Assembly: GCA_025352405.1 (NCBI GenBank)
Contig: JANXTM010000211.1
Coordinates: 1 to 38,664, forward strand
Direction of reading: 5' to 3'
Origin: Polaromonas sp.
GTDB taxonomy: Bacteria; Pseudomonadota; Gammaproteobacteria; Burkholderiales; Burkholderiaceae_C
DNA: 38,664 nt
How positions within the stretch are numbered: the stretch's first letter is position 1; each line of letters begins with the position of its first letter. The notes under the pieces are model-generated. The model was not told the DNA's origin. It saw only the letters and a program-made list of their open reading frames with translations, and did no database searches. Positions 25,472-36,146 of this stretch are shown here, one piece after another. A program made the translations under genes and the position numbers.

Positions 25472-26280
25472 TGCGGTTTGACCTCGTCTTTGAGGGCTGC
25501 CAGCGCCATGGCTTCGACCGTTGACGGTGCAAACAGCTTGAGCCACCGCCCCAATTTGCCTTTGCTCGTCATGACCACCTCGCGTTCGCGCCTGTCCATG
25601 CCTTGCAAAATCAGCGCGGCACAGGTTTCAACCCGCATGGCGTTGTCTTCTTTCAGGCCACTGCTGCCCGCCGCCACACCGGCTGCGTTAAAGCCGTGGT
25701 GCCGGATGTTGGTCGCCACAACGCCCGGATATGCCGTGGTGACGCTAATGCCCGCACTTTTGAGTTCTGTGCGCAGGGCCTCAAAAAAGCCGGTCATGGC
25801 GAATTTGGTGGCACAGTAGGCGGTACGTCCCGGCACGCCGATCAGGCCGGCCAGACTGGACACTGCAACGATGGCGCCGTGGCTTTGTTTTAAAAAAGGC
25901 AGCGCCGCATGGGTGCACCAGACGCTGCCCCAGAAGTTGATGCGCATCAGCTGTTCATACCAGGCCAGGTCGGTGGCCTTCACGTGTTCAAACAGAGCCT
26001 GCGCCGACATGCCGGCATTGTTGATGAGGGCATCAAGCCGGCCAAAGTGGGCGACTGCAGCATTGATAAGCTGGCGACACTCGGCCTCAACTGAAACATC
26101 CGTCCGTACCACCAGCACCCGGGCGCCCAGCGCCTGGCAATGGTCCGAAACCTCGCCCAGCTTGCGCTCGTCTCTTGCGGCCAGCACCAGACCCACGTCA
26201 GCGCCTTCACGCCTGGCCAGTTGCCTGGCCATTTCTGCGCCTATGCCGTCTGATGCGCCTGTGATTACTATTATTTTCAT
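25468..26280 (-). CDS. Short-chain dehydrogenase/reductase (classical SDR)
   Basis: The 270-residue protein has the NAD(P)-binding TGASDGIG at 7-14, NNAG at 87-90, catalytic Ser141/142, Tyr155 and Lys159 (YCATK), and the PG motif AYPGVVATNI near 188-197. Arg39 and Lys40 after strand 2 (LAARDERK) suggest NADP(H) preference. The substrate is unknown; the C-terminal basic LGRWLKLFAPSTVE resembles membrane-proximal SDRs of the DHRS7-like type. The ATG at 26280 and the following 9-10 bases lie inside a 39-bp dispersed repeat, so this repeat forms the translation start region. The stop overlaps the start of the following methyltransferase gene. Confidence 0.93.
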   Translation of the reverse strand: MKIIVITGASDGIGAEMARQLARREGADVGLVLAARDERKLGEVSDHCQALGARVLVVRTDVSVEAECRQLINAAVAHFGRLDALINNAGMSAQALFEHVKATDLAWYEQLMRINFWGSVWCTHAALPFLKQSHGAIVAVSSLAGLIGVPGRTAYCATKFAMTGFFEALRTELKSAGISVTTAYPGVVATNIRHHGFNAAGVAAGSSGLKEDNAMRVETCAALILQGMDRREREVVMTSKGKLGRWLKLFAPSTVEAMALAALKDEVKPH

Positions 26281-26305
26281 AGCATTTAGCCCCCGTATTT
26301 GCTGC
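26267..26305 (+). repeat. 39-bp dispersed repeat, copy 3, overlapping the SDR start codon
   Basis: CTATTATTTTCATAG is followed by CATTTAGCCCCCGTATTT and GCTGC. The right half is almost identical to the 9534 copy; the left hairpin has a different spacer, TATTTTC. The SDR start codon (26278-26280, minus strand) sits in the hairpin spacer, and GGGGGC of the repeat lies where a ribosome-binding site would be. Confidence 0.85.
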
Positions 26306-26357
26306 CGCAGAGGCCTGAAAAGCTCCGAATATTGACTTCAGGGAATGCTTGGGAAAT

Positions 26358-26477
26358 TTAAAAACAGGCCCAGACCTGGTTGGCGAGTGTGACCAGAAAA
26401 TCGGGACGTGTGTACAGGGCAAACACTCCCAGCAACGCAGCCGTCACCCCTGTCCAGAGAGCCGCTTTCAGGAGCAT
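26358..26477 (-). CDS. Small single-span membrane protein downstream of the MFS gene
   Basis: From ATG 26477 the frame encodes 39 residues: a hydrophobic helix (LLKAALWTGVTAALLGVFAL, about 2-21) followed by YTRPDFLVTLANQVWACF. An alternative GTG at 26489 would give 43 residues. A GAGG sits 11 bases before the ATG, at the MFS stop. The helix plus conserved-looking tail, the tight spacing to the MFS gene (13 bases) and the aromatic end argue for a real small protein; I recall similar short tails in Comamonadaceae but cannot verify it here. Function unknown; modulation of the transporter is a guess. Confidence 0.55.
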   Translation of the reverse strand: MLLKAALWTGVTAALLGVFALYTRPDFLVTLANQVWACF

Positions 26478-26490
26478 AGGGCGTTGCACC

Positions 26491-27732
26491 TCAGGCACCC
26501 AGCGGTATATGGCCGGGTGCGCCGCGTTGAATCGGCGTTTCCCGCACGGGCAGGTTGACCAGCCCGGCACAAATACCCAGCCCAATAGCGATGTACCAGA
26601 CCATGTCGTAGCTGCCGGTGCGGTCATACATGTAACCACCCAGCCAAACGCCGAGGAACGAGCCGATCTGGTGGCTAAAAAAGATGAAACCGCTGAGCAT
26701 CGACAAATGCTGAATACCGAAGATTTGCGCCACCACCGCGTTGGTAGGCGGCACCGTAGACAACCACAGCAGCCCCATCACGCTGGCAAAAATGTAGACA
26801 CTCGCCGGACTCAAGGGTGCAATTAAAAACACCGAAATGACGACGGCACGGGAAAAGTAAATAGTCGCCAGAATTTTCTTTTTGGCCATCTTTTGGCCCA
26901 GCGACCCGGCAATATAGGTGCCGAACACATTGAACAGGCCAATCAACGCCAGTGCGTAGCCGGCCACTTGCGGTGACAGTCCCTTGTCTCTGAGATAACT
27001 GGGCATGTGCACGCCTATAAAGACGACCTGAAAACCGCATACAAAATAACCCGCCATCAGCAGCTGAAAGCTCGGGTATTTGAAGGCCTCCCGAAGCGCC
27101 TGGAATATGGTCTGCTCGCGTTTGGCCGTAGTCCCACCACTAAAACTGCTTTCACGCAGGCCGAGCGCCAGCGGCATGATCAGCAACACCGCACCAGCCA
27201 ACACCAACAAGGCCTGCTGCCAGCCCAGGCTACTGATCAAAAAGCCCTCTGTCGGCACCATCAGGAACTGGCCAAACGAGCCCGCCGCTGCAGCGACACC
27301 CATAGCCCACGAGCGCTTGTCTGCCGAAATGTTGCGCCCGATCACGCCGTAAATCACCGCGTAGGTGGTGCCCGCCTGGGCGGCGCCTATAAGAACGCCC
27401 GCCGTGAGTGTGAATAAAAAGCCCGTCGGCGACAGCGCCATGCCGGCCAGACCCAACGCATATAAAACGGCCCCCCCAATGATCACCCGGGAAGCGCCAA
27501 AGCGATCGGCCACCATGCCCGCAAAAATGCCGAAAACACCCCAGGACAAATTCTGTATGGCAATCGCAAACGCAAAGGTTTCACGGGTCCAGCCTTGGGC
27601 CTGCGTGATGGGTTGCAGCCACAGACCAAAGCCATGGCGTATACCCATTGAAAGCGTCACGATGGCGGCACCACAGACCAGAAGCTGGCGCATGGAGAGG
27701 GTTTTGTTGGGGGCGGCGGGGTTTGCAGACAT
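26491..27732 (-). CDS. Major facilitator superfamily transporter (OFA/monocarboxylate-like)
   Basis: The 413-residue inner-membrane protein has about 12 hydrophobic segments in two halves. The N-terminal block SMGIRHGFGLWLQPITQAQGW resembles oxalate/formate and monocarboxylate antiporter-like MFS members; GMVADRFGASRVIIGG is the loop 2-3 signature (related to GxxxDRxGxR) and PLALGLRES follows TM6. The second half begins PSFQLLMAGYFVCGFQVVFI. Substrate is not predictable with certainty; small organic anions are likely by family. It heads a minus-strand set with a small membrane protein, an SDR and a methyltransferase, and is divergent from parE (129-base gap). Confidence 0.9.
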   Translation of the reverse strand: MSANPAAPNKTLSMRQLLVCGAAIVTLSMGIRHGFGLWLQPITQAQGWTRETFAFAIAIQNLSWGVFGIFAGMVADRFGASRVIIGGAVLYALGLAGMALSPTGFLFTLTAGVLIGAAQAGTTYAVIYGVIGRNISADKRSWAMGVAAAAGSFGQFLMVPTEGFLISSLGWQQALLVLAGAVLLIMPLALGLRESSFSGGTTAKREQTIFQALREAFKYPSFQLLMAGYFVCGFQVVFIGVHMPSYLRDKGLSPQVAGYALALIGLFNVFGTYIAGSLGQKMAKKKILATIYFSRAVVISVFLIAPLSPASVYIFASVMGLLWLSTVPPTNAVVAQIFGIQHLSMLSGFIFFSHQIGSFLGVWLGGYMYDRTGSYDMVWYIAIGLGICAGLVNLPVRETPIQRGAPGHIPLGA

Positions 27733-27861
27733 CGTCCGACTTTAACGTCTATGTGCCTGCAGCGTCGTCACTCCCGTTGCAGCGAAAAAAGCAAACAACT
27801 GTGGTTTCATCCAGCTTCTTTTAAAGTCCCAACTACAATCGCGCCAAATTCCCGATCTGCC

Positions 27862-29870
<2,009 letters not shown>

Positions 29871-29871
<1 letters not shown>

Positions 29872-30824
29872 TGACCCTTTTGCCACACTTCTTGACATTT
29901 TTTACCCCGCTGCGCGGCTCAACCCGTGGGTCGGCTGCTGCGCGCTGGCCTGCGTGGGTCGGGCTGGCGCTGGCCATCCTGGCGCTGTTCGCTACACCCG
30001 CCCGGGCGGACGTCTGGGGTTATGTGGATGCCAAGGACGTAGCCCATTTTTCATCCGAGCGGCTTGATGAACGCTATGAGCTTTTTTTCCGTGGCAATGA
30101 GAGCTTTTCGGCTGGCAAGGGTGAAAAAGAACCCGCAGGCCTGGCCGCCAAAAGTGGCGCGACAGACACCGTTGTCCGGGGGGCTTACACGCCGCCCAAG
30201 CTGCTGGCCTATTTTGATGTTTCGCCCAATTACAAAGCCGTCAAGCATTTGCTGAAGGACGCCGCGGTCACGCATGGCATTGACTACGAACTGCTCCAGG
30301 CCGTGATTGCGACTGAATCAGGCTTTGACACCCATGCTGTTTCGCCCAAGGGCGCGGTCGGACTGATGCAGCTGATACCGCCAACCGCCGAGCGTTATGG
30401 CGTCAGGGCGGACAAAACCCAGGCTGTTGAAAAAAAGCTGACAGACCCCAAAACCAATATCCGGGCGGGCTCCAGCTATTTGCGCGACCTGATCAATATG
30501 TTTCCGGGTCAGCTTGAGTTGGCAGTGGCGGCCTACAACGCCGGTGAAGGAGCGGTACAGCGTGCGGGCAACAAAATTCCCAATTACCCTGAAACAAAAA
30601 ATTACGTCAAAACCGTGATGCAGCTTTACAACCACCTCAAGCCTCCCGCTGCAGTTGTAGCAGATGCCCGTCGATCGGCAGGCCGGGTACGCATGGAAAT
30701 GATGGGTGGTGCAGCAAGCCGGGGCAATATGGTGCCGCCGCTGGATGTTCCACCTTCCAACGGCCGGCAGGGGGCAACGGCCAACCCCATCGCCATGACT
30801 GCGTCCAAAGCCGGGCAAAACTGA
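29871..30824 (+). CDS. Lytic transglycosylase (SLT domain) with N-terminal DUF4124-like segment
   Basis: The 317-residue precursor has a signal peptide (hydrophobic WVGLALAILALFATPARA, cleavage near 46), a short DUF4124-like segment (DVWGYVDAKDVAHFSSERLDERYEL), and an SLT domain (about 125-245) with catalytic Glu149 (IATESGFD), GLMQLIPPTAERYGV and AVAAYNAGEGAV. Such enzymes cleave the MurNAc-GlcNAc bond of peptidoglycan with formation of 1,6-anhydroMurNAc. A low-complexity C-terminal tail follows. The ATG at 29871 shares its A with the parE stop (TGATG), implying translational coupling; a TTG one codon earlier is possible. A murein hydrolase coupled to parE is unexpected and discussed in findings. 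Confidence 0.92.
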
Positions 30825-30825
30825 G

Positions 30826-32028
30826 ATGTACCTTGCATTGAACCCGGATGTATTCGCACTGGGGGTAATCATCGGCGTGCTGGGACTGGTGTTGCTGCTC
30901 AGCCTGCTGGTGGCCCTGACGTATGACGAAAATGCCCTGCTGTACTTGGCCGGCTATCTGGCGCTTACGCTGGCTTTCGTTCTGGCGGGCTCGCGGCTTC
31001 AAATGGGTCAGGAACTGGTTCAGCAATTGTTGCTGGTGCTGGGGCCTTCATTGATGGCCGGCTTGCAGTTCTGGTTGCTCAGAAGTCGAAAAATCAGCCG
31101 TGCGGGGCTGGTAGCCATTGCCGCTTGGATCGGGGTAACGCTGGGTTTGCTGAGTTTTTATGCGGCCGGTGGTTATGCTGCTGTGGCCTTGGTCGTGTGT
31201 GTGTTGTGGACTGTGCTGCTGGTGACCTCGTCGTTTTACCTCAGCGTACAGGCTTGGGACACAGCGGGCCCCTGGAAATGGTGGCTTTTGCTGGGGCATG
31301 GTATGGGCGCGCTGGTGGCTGCGGCGTTCCTGACTGATCTAGCGGACGCCAAGTGGGCTTACTGGCCGGTTCTTTTCATGCTGTTGTTGCAAGCGCCACC
31401 GATTTATCTGTCACTGGTCTGGCGCAACCGCTTGCTCAATGAGATCAGGCTGCGCAGCGCTGCCTCCAGCACCATTGACCCTCTCACGGGCCTGGCCACC
31501 ACACCCGTACTGGTGGAAAGGCTCATGCGCATCATGTCGCGCGCCCAGCAAGCCAGGCATGCACCGGCCGGCAGCGCCCTGTTTTTGATTGAGGTCAAAA
31601 ACTGGAACGGGTTGCTCATTGAACTGGGCCCCGAGTTCAATGAGAAATTATTACTGGAGGCGGCGCTTCGCCTAAGGCGTTCCATTGGTGACAATGATTT
31701 AGTGGCCCGCATTCATGGGGGCCGGTTTGCGGTGCTTGCACAGGGCCTGGTCAACCCCCAGGAAATCACCACACTAGCGACCAGGCTGGTGGTCAGCGGG
31801 CTACGCATCGACAGCCCGTTGTTGCCCGGGGTCGAGTTTAAATTCCATGTGATTGTGACCAGCCTGAAGCTGTCCACGCCGCTGGCCCTGCGCGCCACGC
31901 AGGCCTGGCTGGACAACCTTGCCAATCGTTTCACGGCATGGCCATCAAGCCACCGTTCACGCAGTATTTTGGTGGTGAACAGTGACTCCGGTCAACCTGA
32001 GCAGTTTGAAGTGGACTTCAGCTGTTGA
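30826..32028 (+). CDS. Membrane protein with degenerate GGDEF-like domain
   Basis: The 400-residue protein has seven or so hydrophobic segments (residues 1-200), then a GGDEF-like domain (about 213-370). The start of the domain is recognisable (STIDPLTGLATTPVLVERL at 216-234), but the signature is HGGRF at 297-301 in place of GGDEF, losing the metal-binding and catalytic acids, so it is very unlikely to make cyclic di-GMP. The membrane part has a 7TM-sensor-like look (7TMR-DISM/MASE-type). It begins 1 base after the transglycosylase stop and so is in the same operon. It may be a binding-only or structural signalling protein; function unknown. Confidence 0.85.
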   Translation: MYLALNPDVFALGVIIGVLGLVLLLSLLVALTYDENALLYLAGYLALTLAFVLAGSRLQMGQELVQQLLLVLGPSLMAGLQFWLLRSRKISRAGLVAIAAWIGVTLGLLSFYAAGGYAAVALVVCVLWTVLLVTSSFYLSVQAWDTAGPWKWWLLLGHGMGALVAAAFLTDLADAKWAYWPVLFMLLLQAPPIYLSLVWRNRLLNEIRLRSAASSTIDPLTGLATTPVLVERLMRIMSRAQQARHAPAGSALFLIEVKNWNGLLIELGPEFNEKLLLEAALRLRRSIGDNDLVARIHGGRFAVLAQGLVNPQEITTLATRLVVSGLRIDSPLLPGVEFKFHVIVTSLKLSTPLALRATQAWLDNLANRFTAWPSSHRSRSILVVNSDSGQPEQFEVDFSC

Positions 32029-32129
32029 ATCAGGGGCGTAGTGTTCCCACCGCCGTGGCATCTCGGCTTGCCCTGACCGATGTCGTCATGCTTTTTTAAC
32101 CCTCAACTTTTGCTCAGCGCTTATTTCAG

Positions 32130-34496
32130 ATGGACCTTTTCACCGCAGACCCCGTACCCGGAAATCCTGAATCTGCCGACCAGGACTCGTTGGCCGCCTA
32201 TGCCCAGCGGGCCTACCTTGAGTACGCCCTGAGCGTCGTCAAGGGCCGTGCGCTGCCAGATGCCTGCGATGGGCAAAAGCCGGTGCAGCGGCGTATTTTG
32301 TACAGCATGGCGCGCATGGGGCTGGCCTTTGGCGGCGCCAATGGCAACAACGGCGCCAAGCCGGTTAAAAGTGCACGCGTGGTGGGTGACGTGCTCGGTA
32401 AATACCATCCGCATGGCGATCAAGCGGCCTACGACGCGATGGTGCGCATGGCGCAAGACTTCAGCCAGCGCTACCCGCTGGTCGATGGCCAGGGCAATTT
32501 CGGTTCACGCGATGGCGACGGCGCCGCCGCTATGCGCTACACCGAGGCGCGCCTGTCCCGCATCACCACACTGCTGCTCGACGAGCTTGACGAAGGCACC
32601 GTCGACTTTGTGCCCAACTACGACGGCTCTTTTGAAGAGCCGCGCCAGTTGCCGGCACGCCTGCCGTTTACCTTACTCAACGGTGCCAGTGGCATTGCCG
32701 TGGGTTTGGCCACCGAAATCCCCAGCCATAACCTGCCCGAAATTGCCGATGCCTGCATTGCACTGATCAAGACCCCCGCGATGAGTGACGAAGCGCTGTA
32801 CGCGATCGTCGCCGGGCCTGACTACCCGGGCGGTGCGCAAATCATTTCAACGTCAGCCGATATCGCGGCGGCCTACAGCACCGGGCGCGGCTCGCTCAAA
32901 GTACGCGCCCGCTGGAAGATTGAGGATCTCGCACGTGGCCAGTGGCAGCTGGTGGTGCAAGAGTTACCGCCGGGTGTCAGCACCCAAAAAGTGCTCGAAG
33001 AAATAGAAGAGCTAACCAACCCCAAGATTAAAACCGGCAAAAAGGCACTCAGCGCAGACCAGATCCAGCTCAAGCAAACGCTGCTGTCGGTGCTGGATGT
33101 AGTGCGCGATGAGTCGGGCAAAGAAGCCGCTGTGCGCCTGGTGTTTGAGCCAAAAACTAGCCGTATTGAGCAGAGCGAGATGATCACCACCTTACTCGCG
33201 CACACCAGCCTGGAAAGCTCATCGCCGATCAACCTGACCATGGTGGGCCTGGACGGCAAGCCGGCGCAAAAGTCGCTGCGGCAGATGCTGGGTGAATGGA
33301 TTGCGTTCCGGCAAACCACCATCCAGCGCCGCTCACAGTACCGCCTCGACAAAGTACTGAACCGCATCCACATCCTTGAGGGGCGGCAACTGGTGCTGCT
33401 CAATATTGACGAGGTGATTGCAATCATCCGTCAGTCTGATGAGCCAAAGGCCGCGCTGATTGCCCGCTTTAACCTCAGTGACCGGCAGGCTGAAGACATT
33501 CTTGAAATCCGCCTGCGCCAGCTGGCCCGGCTGGAAGCCATCAAGATTGAGCAAGAACTTAAAAGCCTGCAAGAAGAACAGGGCAGGCTGGAAGAAATTC
33601 TGGCTAATCCGGCAGCTTTGAAGCGGCTGATGACCAAGGAAATAGAAGCTGACGCCAAACAGTTTGCCGATCCGCGCCGCACCCTCATACAGGCGGAGAA
33701 AAAAGCAGTGCTGGAAATCAAGGTGCTTGACGAGCCCGTGACGGTAGTCATCTCAAGCAAAGGCTGGATTCGCGCGCGTACCGGGCATGGCCATGACGCG
33801 GCCAGCTTTGCCTTTAAAGCAGGCGACGACTTGTACGGCACTTTTGAATGTCGCACAGTCGATACCCTGCTGGTGTTTGGCACTGCTGCCAAAGGCTGTG
33901 GCCGGGTGTATTCGATCGCCGTGTCGCTGCTGCCCGGTGCGCGCGGTGACGGCCAGCCGGTTACCACCTTGATTGAGCTTGAGGCCGGCACGCAGCCCGC
34001 GCACTACTTTGCCGGGCCCGCCGGCGCAACGTTGCTGCTTAGCAGCAGCGGTGGCTACGGTTTTCTCGCCAGTATTGACAATATGGTGTCCCGGCTCAAG
34101 GCCGGCAAGGCTTTTATCAGCTGCGCCGAAGGCGAGTCGGTGTGCAAACCCTCCCATGCTTCCGGCAGCACCGGTGCCGTACCCGTTGTTGCCGCCACGC
34201 ATGTCGCCTGTGCATCTACCGGCGGCCGTATCCTGACGTTTGAGATTTCTGAACTCAAGCGCATGGCCGGCGGCGGGCGCGGTTTGATGCTGATCGATCT
34301 GGAGGCCAAAGACACCCTCGCAGGGGCCGCTGCCTACACCCGGAGCGTCCAGATTGCAGGCATTGGCAGGGGCGCCAAAGCGCGTGAAGAAACGCTTGAA
34401 ATTCGCAGTTTGAACAACGCTAGAGCTGCGCGTGGGCGCAAGGGAAAGGCGGCGGATCTGGGCTTTAAACCGGTTTCTGTGACCCGCGTTGAGTAG
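32130..34496 (+). CDS. parC: DNA topoisomerase IV subunit A
   Basis: ParC is the DNA-cleaving subunit that partners ParE. The 788-residue protein begins with the family block [29 protein letters not shown], has catalytic Tyr137 ([12 protein letters not shown]), the quinolone-determining region [15 protein letters not shown] at 91-105, a long coiled-coil tower region (about 440-500, including [17 protein letters not shown]) and a C-terminal beta-propeller-like domain without the GyrA box, which fits ParC rather than GyrA. Position 98 is Gln where E. coli ParC has Ser80, and 102 is Asp for Glu84. ATG 32130 has no clear ribosome-binding site; the 101-base gap before it may hold a promoter or continue the parE operon. 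Confidence 0.96.
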   Translation: MDLFTADPVPGNPESADQDSLAAYAQRAYLEYALSVVKGRALPDACDGQKPVQRRILYSMARMGLAFGGANGNNGAKPVKSARVVGDVLGKYHPHGDQAAYDAMVRMAQDFSQRYPLVDGQGNFGSRDGDGAAAMRYTEARLSRITTLLLDELDEGTVDFVPNYDGSFEEPRQLPARLPFTLLNGASGIAVGLATEIPSHNLPEIADACIALIKTPAMSDEALYAIVAGPDYPGGAQIISTSADIAAAYSTGRGSLKVRARWKIEDLARGQWQLVVQELPPGVSTQKVLEEIEELTNPKIKTGKKALSADQIQLKQTLLSVLDVVRDESGKEAAVRLVFEPKTSRIEQSEMITTLLAHTSLESSSPINLTMVGLDGKPAQKSLRQMLGEWIAFRQTTIQRRSQYRLDKVLNRIHILEGRQLVLLNIDEVIAIIRQSDEPKAALIARFNLSDRQAEDILEIRLRQLARLEAIKIEQELKSLQEEQGRLEEILANPAALKRLMTKEIEADAKQFADPRRTLIQAEKKAVLEIKVLDEPVTVVISSKGWIRARTGHGHDAASFAFKAGDDLYGTFECRTVDTLLVFGTAAKGCGRVYSIAVSLLPGARGDGQPVTTLIELEAGTQPAHYFAGPAGATLLLSSSGGYGFLASIDNMVSRLKAGKAFISCAEGESVCKPSHASGSTGAVPVVAATHVACASTGGRILTFEISELKRMAGGGRGLMLIDLEAKDTLAGAAAYTRSVQIAGIGRGAKAREETLEIRSLNNARAARGRKGKAADLGFKPVSVTRVE

Positions 34497-34513
34497 TCAA
34501 AAAGGCTTATTCT

Positions 34514-34552
34514 GCAGCAAATGCAGGGGTATATTGCTATTAAGTTTGTAGC
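34514..34552 (-). repeat. 39-bp dispersed repeat, copy 4 (diverged)
   Basis: Located between convergent parC and the RidA-family gene, 18 bases after the parC stop. It has GCAGCAAATGCAGGGGT at one end and GCTATTAAGTTTGTAGC at the other, the same 39-base length and layout as copy 1 (3391) but with several substitutions in the C-run. Its upstream flank AAAAAGGCTTATTCT also resembles that of copy 1. Confidence 0.75.
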
Positions 34553-34580
34553 GATTGCCCTGCGTCAAGCCTTAAGCGCA

Positions 34581-35066
34581 TCAGGCGATTTCTGCAATCA
34601 TTTCAATCTCGACACAAGCGCCCATCGGGATTTGTGCCACGCCAAATGCACTGCGTGCGTGGGCTCCGATAACCGCGCCAAAAACTTCACCAAACAAATC
34701 GCTGGCTCCATTGGTGACCAGATGCTGCTCGGTGAATTCACCTGTTGAATTGACCAGGCTCATAAGCTTGACGATGCGGGTGACGTGGCTCAAATCTTTG
34801 CCGGTTGCCGTCAGCGCCGCGTGGAGCGTTCCCATCAGGTCAATGGCAATCAGCCGCGCAGCCGCTTTACCTTCCTCAGTGGTGACATTTTTGCCTAATT
34901 GACCAACCATGACCTTGCCGTCTTTTCTGGCGATATGACCGCTTAAAAAAATCAATTTTCCGGTTTGTGCGTAGGGCACATAGGCCGCAGCCGGTGTGGC
35001 AATGGGCGGCAAGGTGATACCCAGAGTTTGGAGTTTTTGGTAAACGGCGGTGTTCGGCGTGGTCAT
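34581..35066 (-). CDS. RidA/YjgF/UK114 family protein (longer subgroup)
   Basis: The 161-residue protein is longer than typical RidA (about 128) and starts YQKLQTLGITLPPIATPAAAYVPYAQTGKLIFLSGHIAR, the pattern of the 150-residue YjgF-like subgroup. Arg138 (GAHARSAFGVAQIPMGACVEIE) and Glu154 match the active-site arginine and acidic residue that let RidA deaminate reactive enamine/imine intermediates from PLP enzymes. Whether this subgroup has that activity is not certain. It is convergent with parC and downstream of the transglutaminase gene on the same strand; a hexamer repeat lies just upstream of its start. Confidence 0.9.
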   Translation of the reverse strand: MTTPNTAVYQKLQTLGITLPPIATPAAAYVPYAQTGKLIFLSGHIARKDGKVMVGQLGKNVTTEEGKAAARLIAIDLMGTLHAALTATGKDLSHVTRIVKLMSLVNSTGEFTEQHLVTNGASDLFGEVFGAVIGAHARSAFGVAQIPMGACVEIEMIAEIA

Positions 35067-35094
35067 GGTGTTTTCCTGATGATTTTGAAATGTA

Positions 35095-35142
35095 AACGGA
35101 AATCGAAATGGAAATCGGTATGGAAATGGAAATGGAAATTGG
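35095..35142. repeat. Imperfect hexanucleotide tandem repeat (consensus AATGGA, eight units)
   Basis: Eight consecutive six-base units (AACGGA, AATCGA, AATGGA, AATCGG, TATGGA, AATGGA, AATGGA, AATTGG) lie 28 bases upstream of the RidA-family start. On that gene's strand the units read like TCCATT. Because the region is the likely promoter or leader, copy-number change would alter spacing rather than a protein. Confidence 0.85.
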
Positions 35143-35161
35143 GTCAGGTGCTAAGGTCAAT

Positions 35162-36118
35162 TTAGTCGATTGAGTCGACTGATTCAAGCGATGCAATGGG
35201 TCTCACGGTGACGGCAACGTCCAAAACATGTCGCGAGCCACCGCGTATGACACCGCGCAACGGCGAGACGTCGAGAAAATCACGACCGGTGGCCAGCGTC
35301 ACGTAGTCTTCTCCGGGTGCGCGGTTATTGGTCGGGTCAAAATCCAGCCACTGGCCTGTTGCTGCACCATCGCTGCCAACGAATGCCGGGCAATAAACTG
35401 AGGCCCAGGCATGCGAGGCGTCGCAGCCAATCAGGCGGGGCTGGCCTGGCGCTGGCTGCGTTAGCATGTAACCGCTGACGTAGCGCGCTGGCAACCCCAT
35501 GGCACGGCAACACGCCACCATGATGTGGGCAAAATCCTGACACACGCCCTTGCCTTGTTTGAGCGCCACGAGTGCGGGTGTGTTGACTTCGGTGCTGTTG
35601 CTCTTATAAGCCATGGTGCTGTGGATACGCGCCATCAGATCATGGGCGGCCTCTGGGAGCGGTCGACCCGGTGTGAAGCTGGGCCGAGCAAACTGCATGA
35701 AGGCGTCATCCCGCGGCACATAAGGCGAGGCGAATAAAAATTCCCAGGCCTGGCTGTAGGCGGCGCCTGCCCGGTAACGGAACTGGTCGCGCACGCGCTC
35801 CCAGGGCACGCCCAACCGGGTAGCGGTGGCTGAGCGCTCGGCCGCGTCGCTGCCCTGCAGCGTGCTGGCGGTAGACACCACGCTGTCAGCCACTACGCGC
35901 AGCACGTCATGGCTGGTTTGCAGGGAAAAAAAACTGCGGCTGTTGCCATAGCCATCCACCACTTCGCGTTGCTGCGCCGGCGTCGGGGTGATGTGCAAGC
36001 TGTGACGCAGCAGCGTCTGGCCGGGTTTGCTGGTAGGCGTCAAGCAAACGACATGGTTGGCGTTTTCGACCCACGGGGTGTATTGATAGCAGGTAACGTG
36101 GACAACATGGAGCAGCAT
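35162..36118 (-). CDS. Transglutaminase-like cysteine protease-fold protein
   Basis: The 318-residue protein has an N-terminal beta-rich domain (about 1-90; begins MLLHVVHVTCYQYTPWVENANHVV, the bacterial transglutaminase-like N-terminal region) and a transglutaminase-core domain with the complete triad: Cys193 (GKGVCQDFAH), His236 (ASHAWASVY) and Asp261 (WLDFDPTNN). Proteins of this group are often encoded beside circularly permuted ATP-grasp and alpha-E proteins, exactly as here: the upstream gene ends 28 bases before. Comparative-genomic work has proposed these sets act in peptide bond formation and removal; the substrate is unknown. No signal peptide is obvious, so it is probably cytosolic. 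Confidence 0.92.
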   Translation of the reverse strand: MLLHVVHVTCYQYTPWVENANHVVCLTPTSKPGQTLLRHSLHITPTPAQQREVVDGYGNSRSFFSLQTSHDVLRVVADSVVSTASTLQGSDAAERSATATRLGVPWERVRDQFRYRAGAAYSQAWEFLFASPYVPRDDAFMQFARPSFTPGRPLPEAAHDLMARIHSTMAYKSNSTEVNTPALVALKQGKGVCQDFAHIMVACCRAMGLPARYVSGYMLTQPAPGQPRLIGCDASHAWASVYCPAFVGSDGAATGQWLDFDPTNNRAPGEDYVTLATGRDFLDVSPLRGVIRGGSRHVLDVAVTVRPIASLESVDSID

Positions 36119-36146
36119 GGGACTTAGGGTGGTGATATCTATGAAT

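Noticed and set aside
27751..27861. N-terminal extension of ParE by 37 residues
   Set aside because: The extension has no similarity to ParE N-termini and covers the likely promoter; ATG 27862 gives a normal start.
30826..32028. Active diguanylate cyclase
   Set aside because: The signature is HGGRF, without the acidic residues needed for catalysis.
34876..35196. Minus-strand frame with an ISISISI repeat peptide
   Set aside because: The peptide repeat is only the translation of the hexamer array, and the frame runs out of phase through the RidA-family gene.
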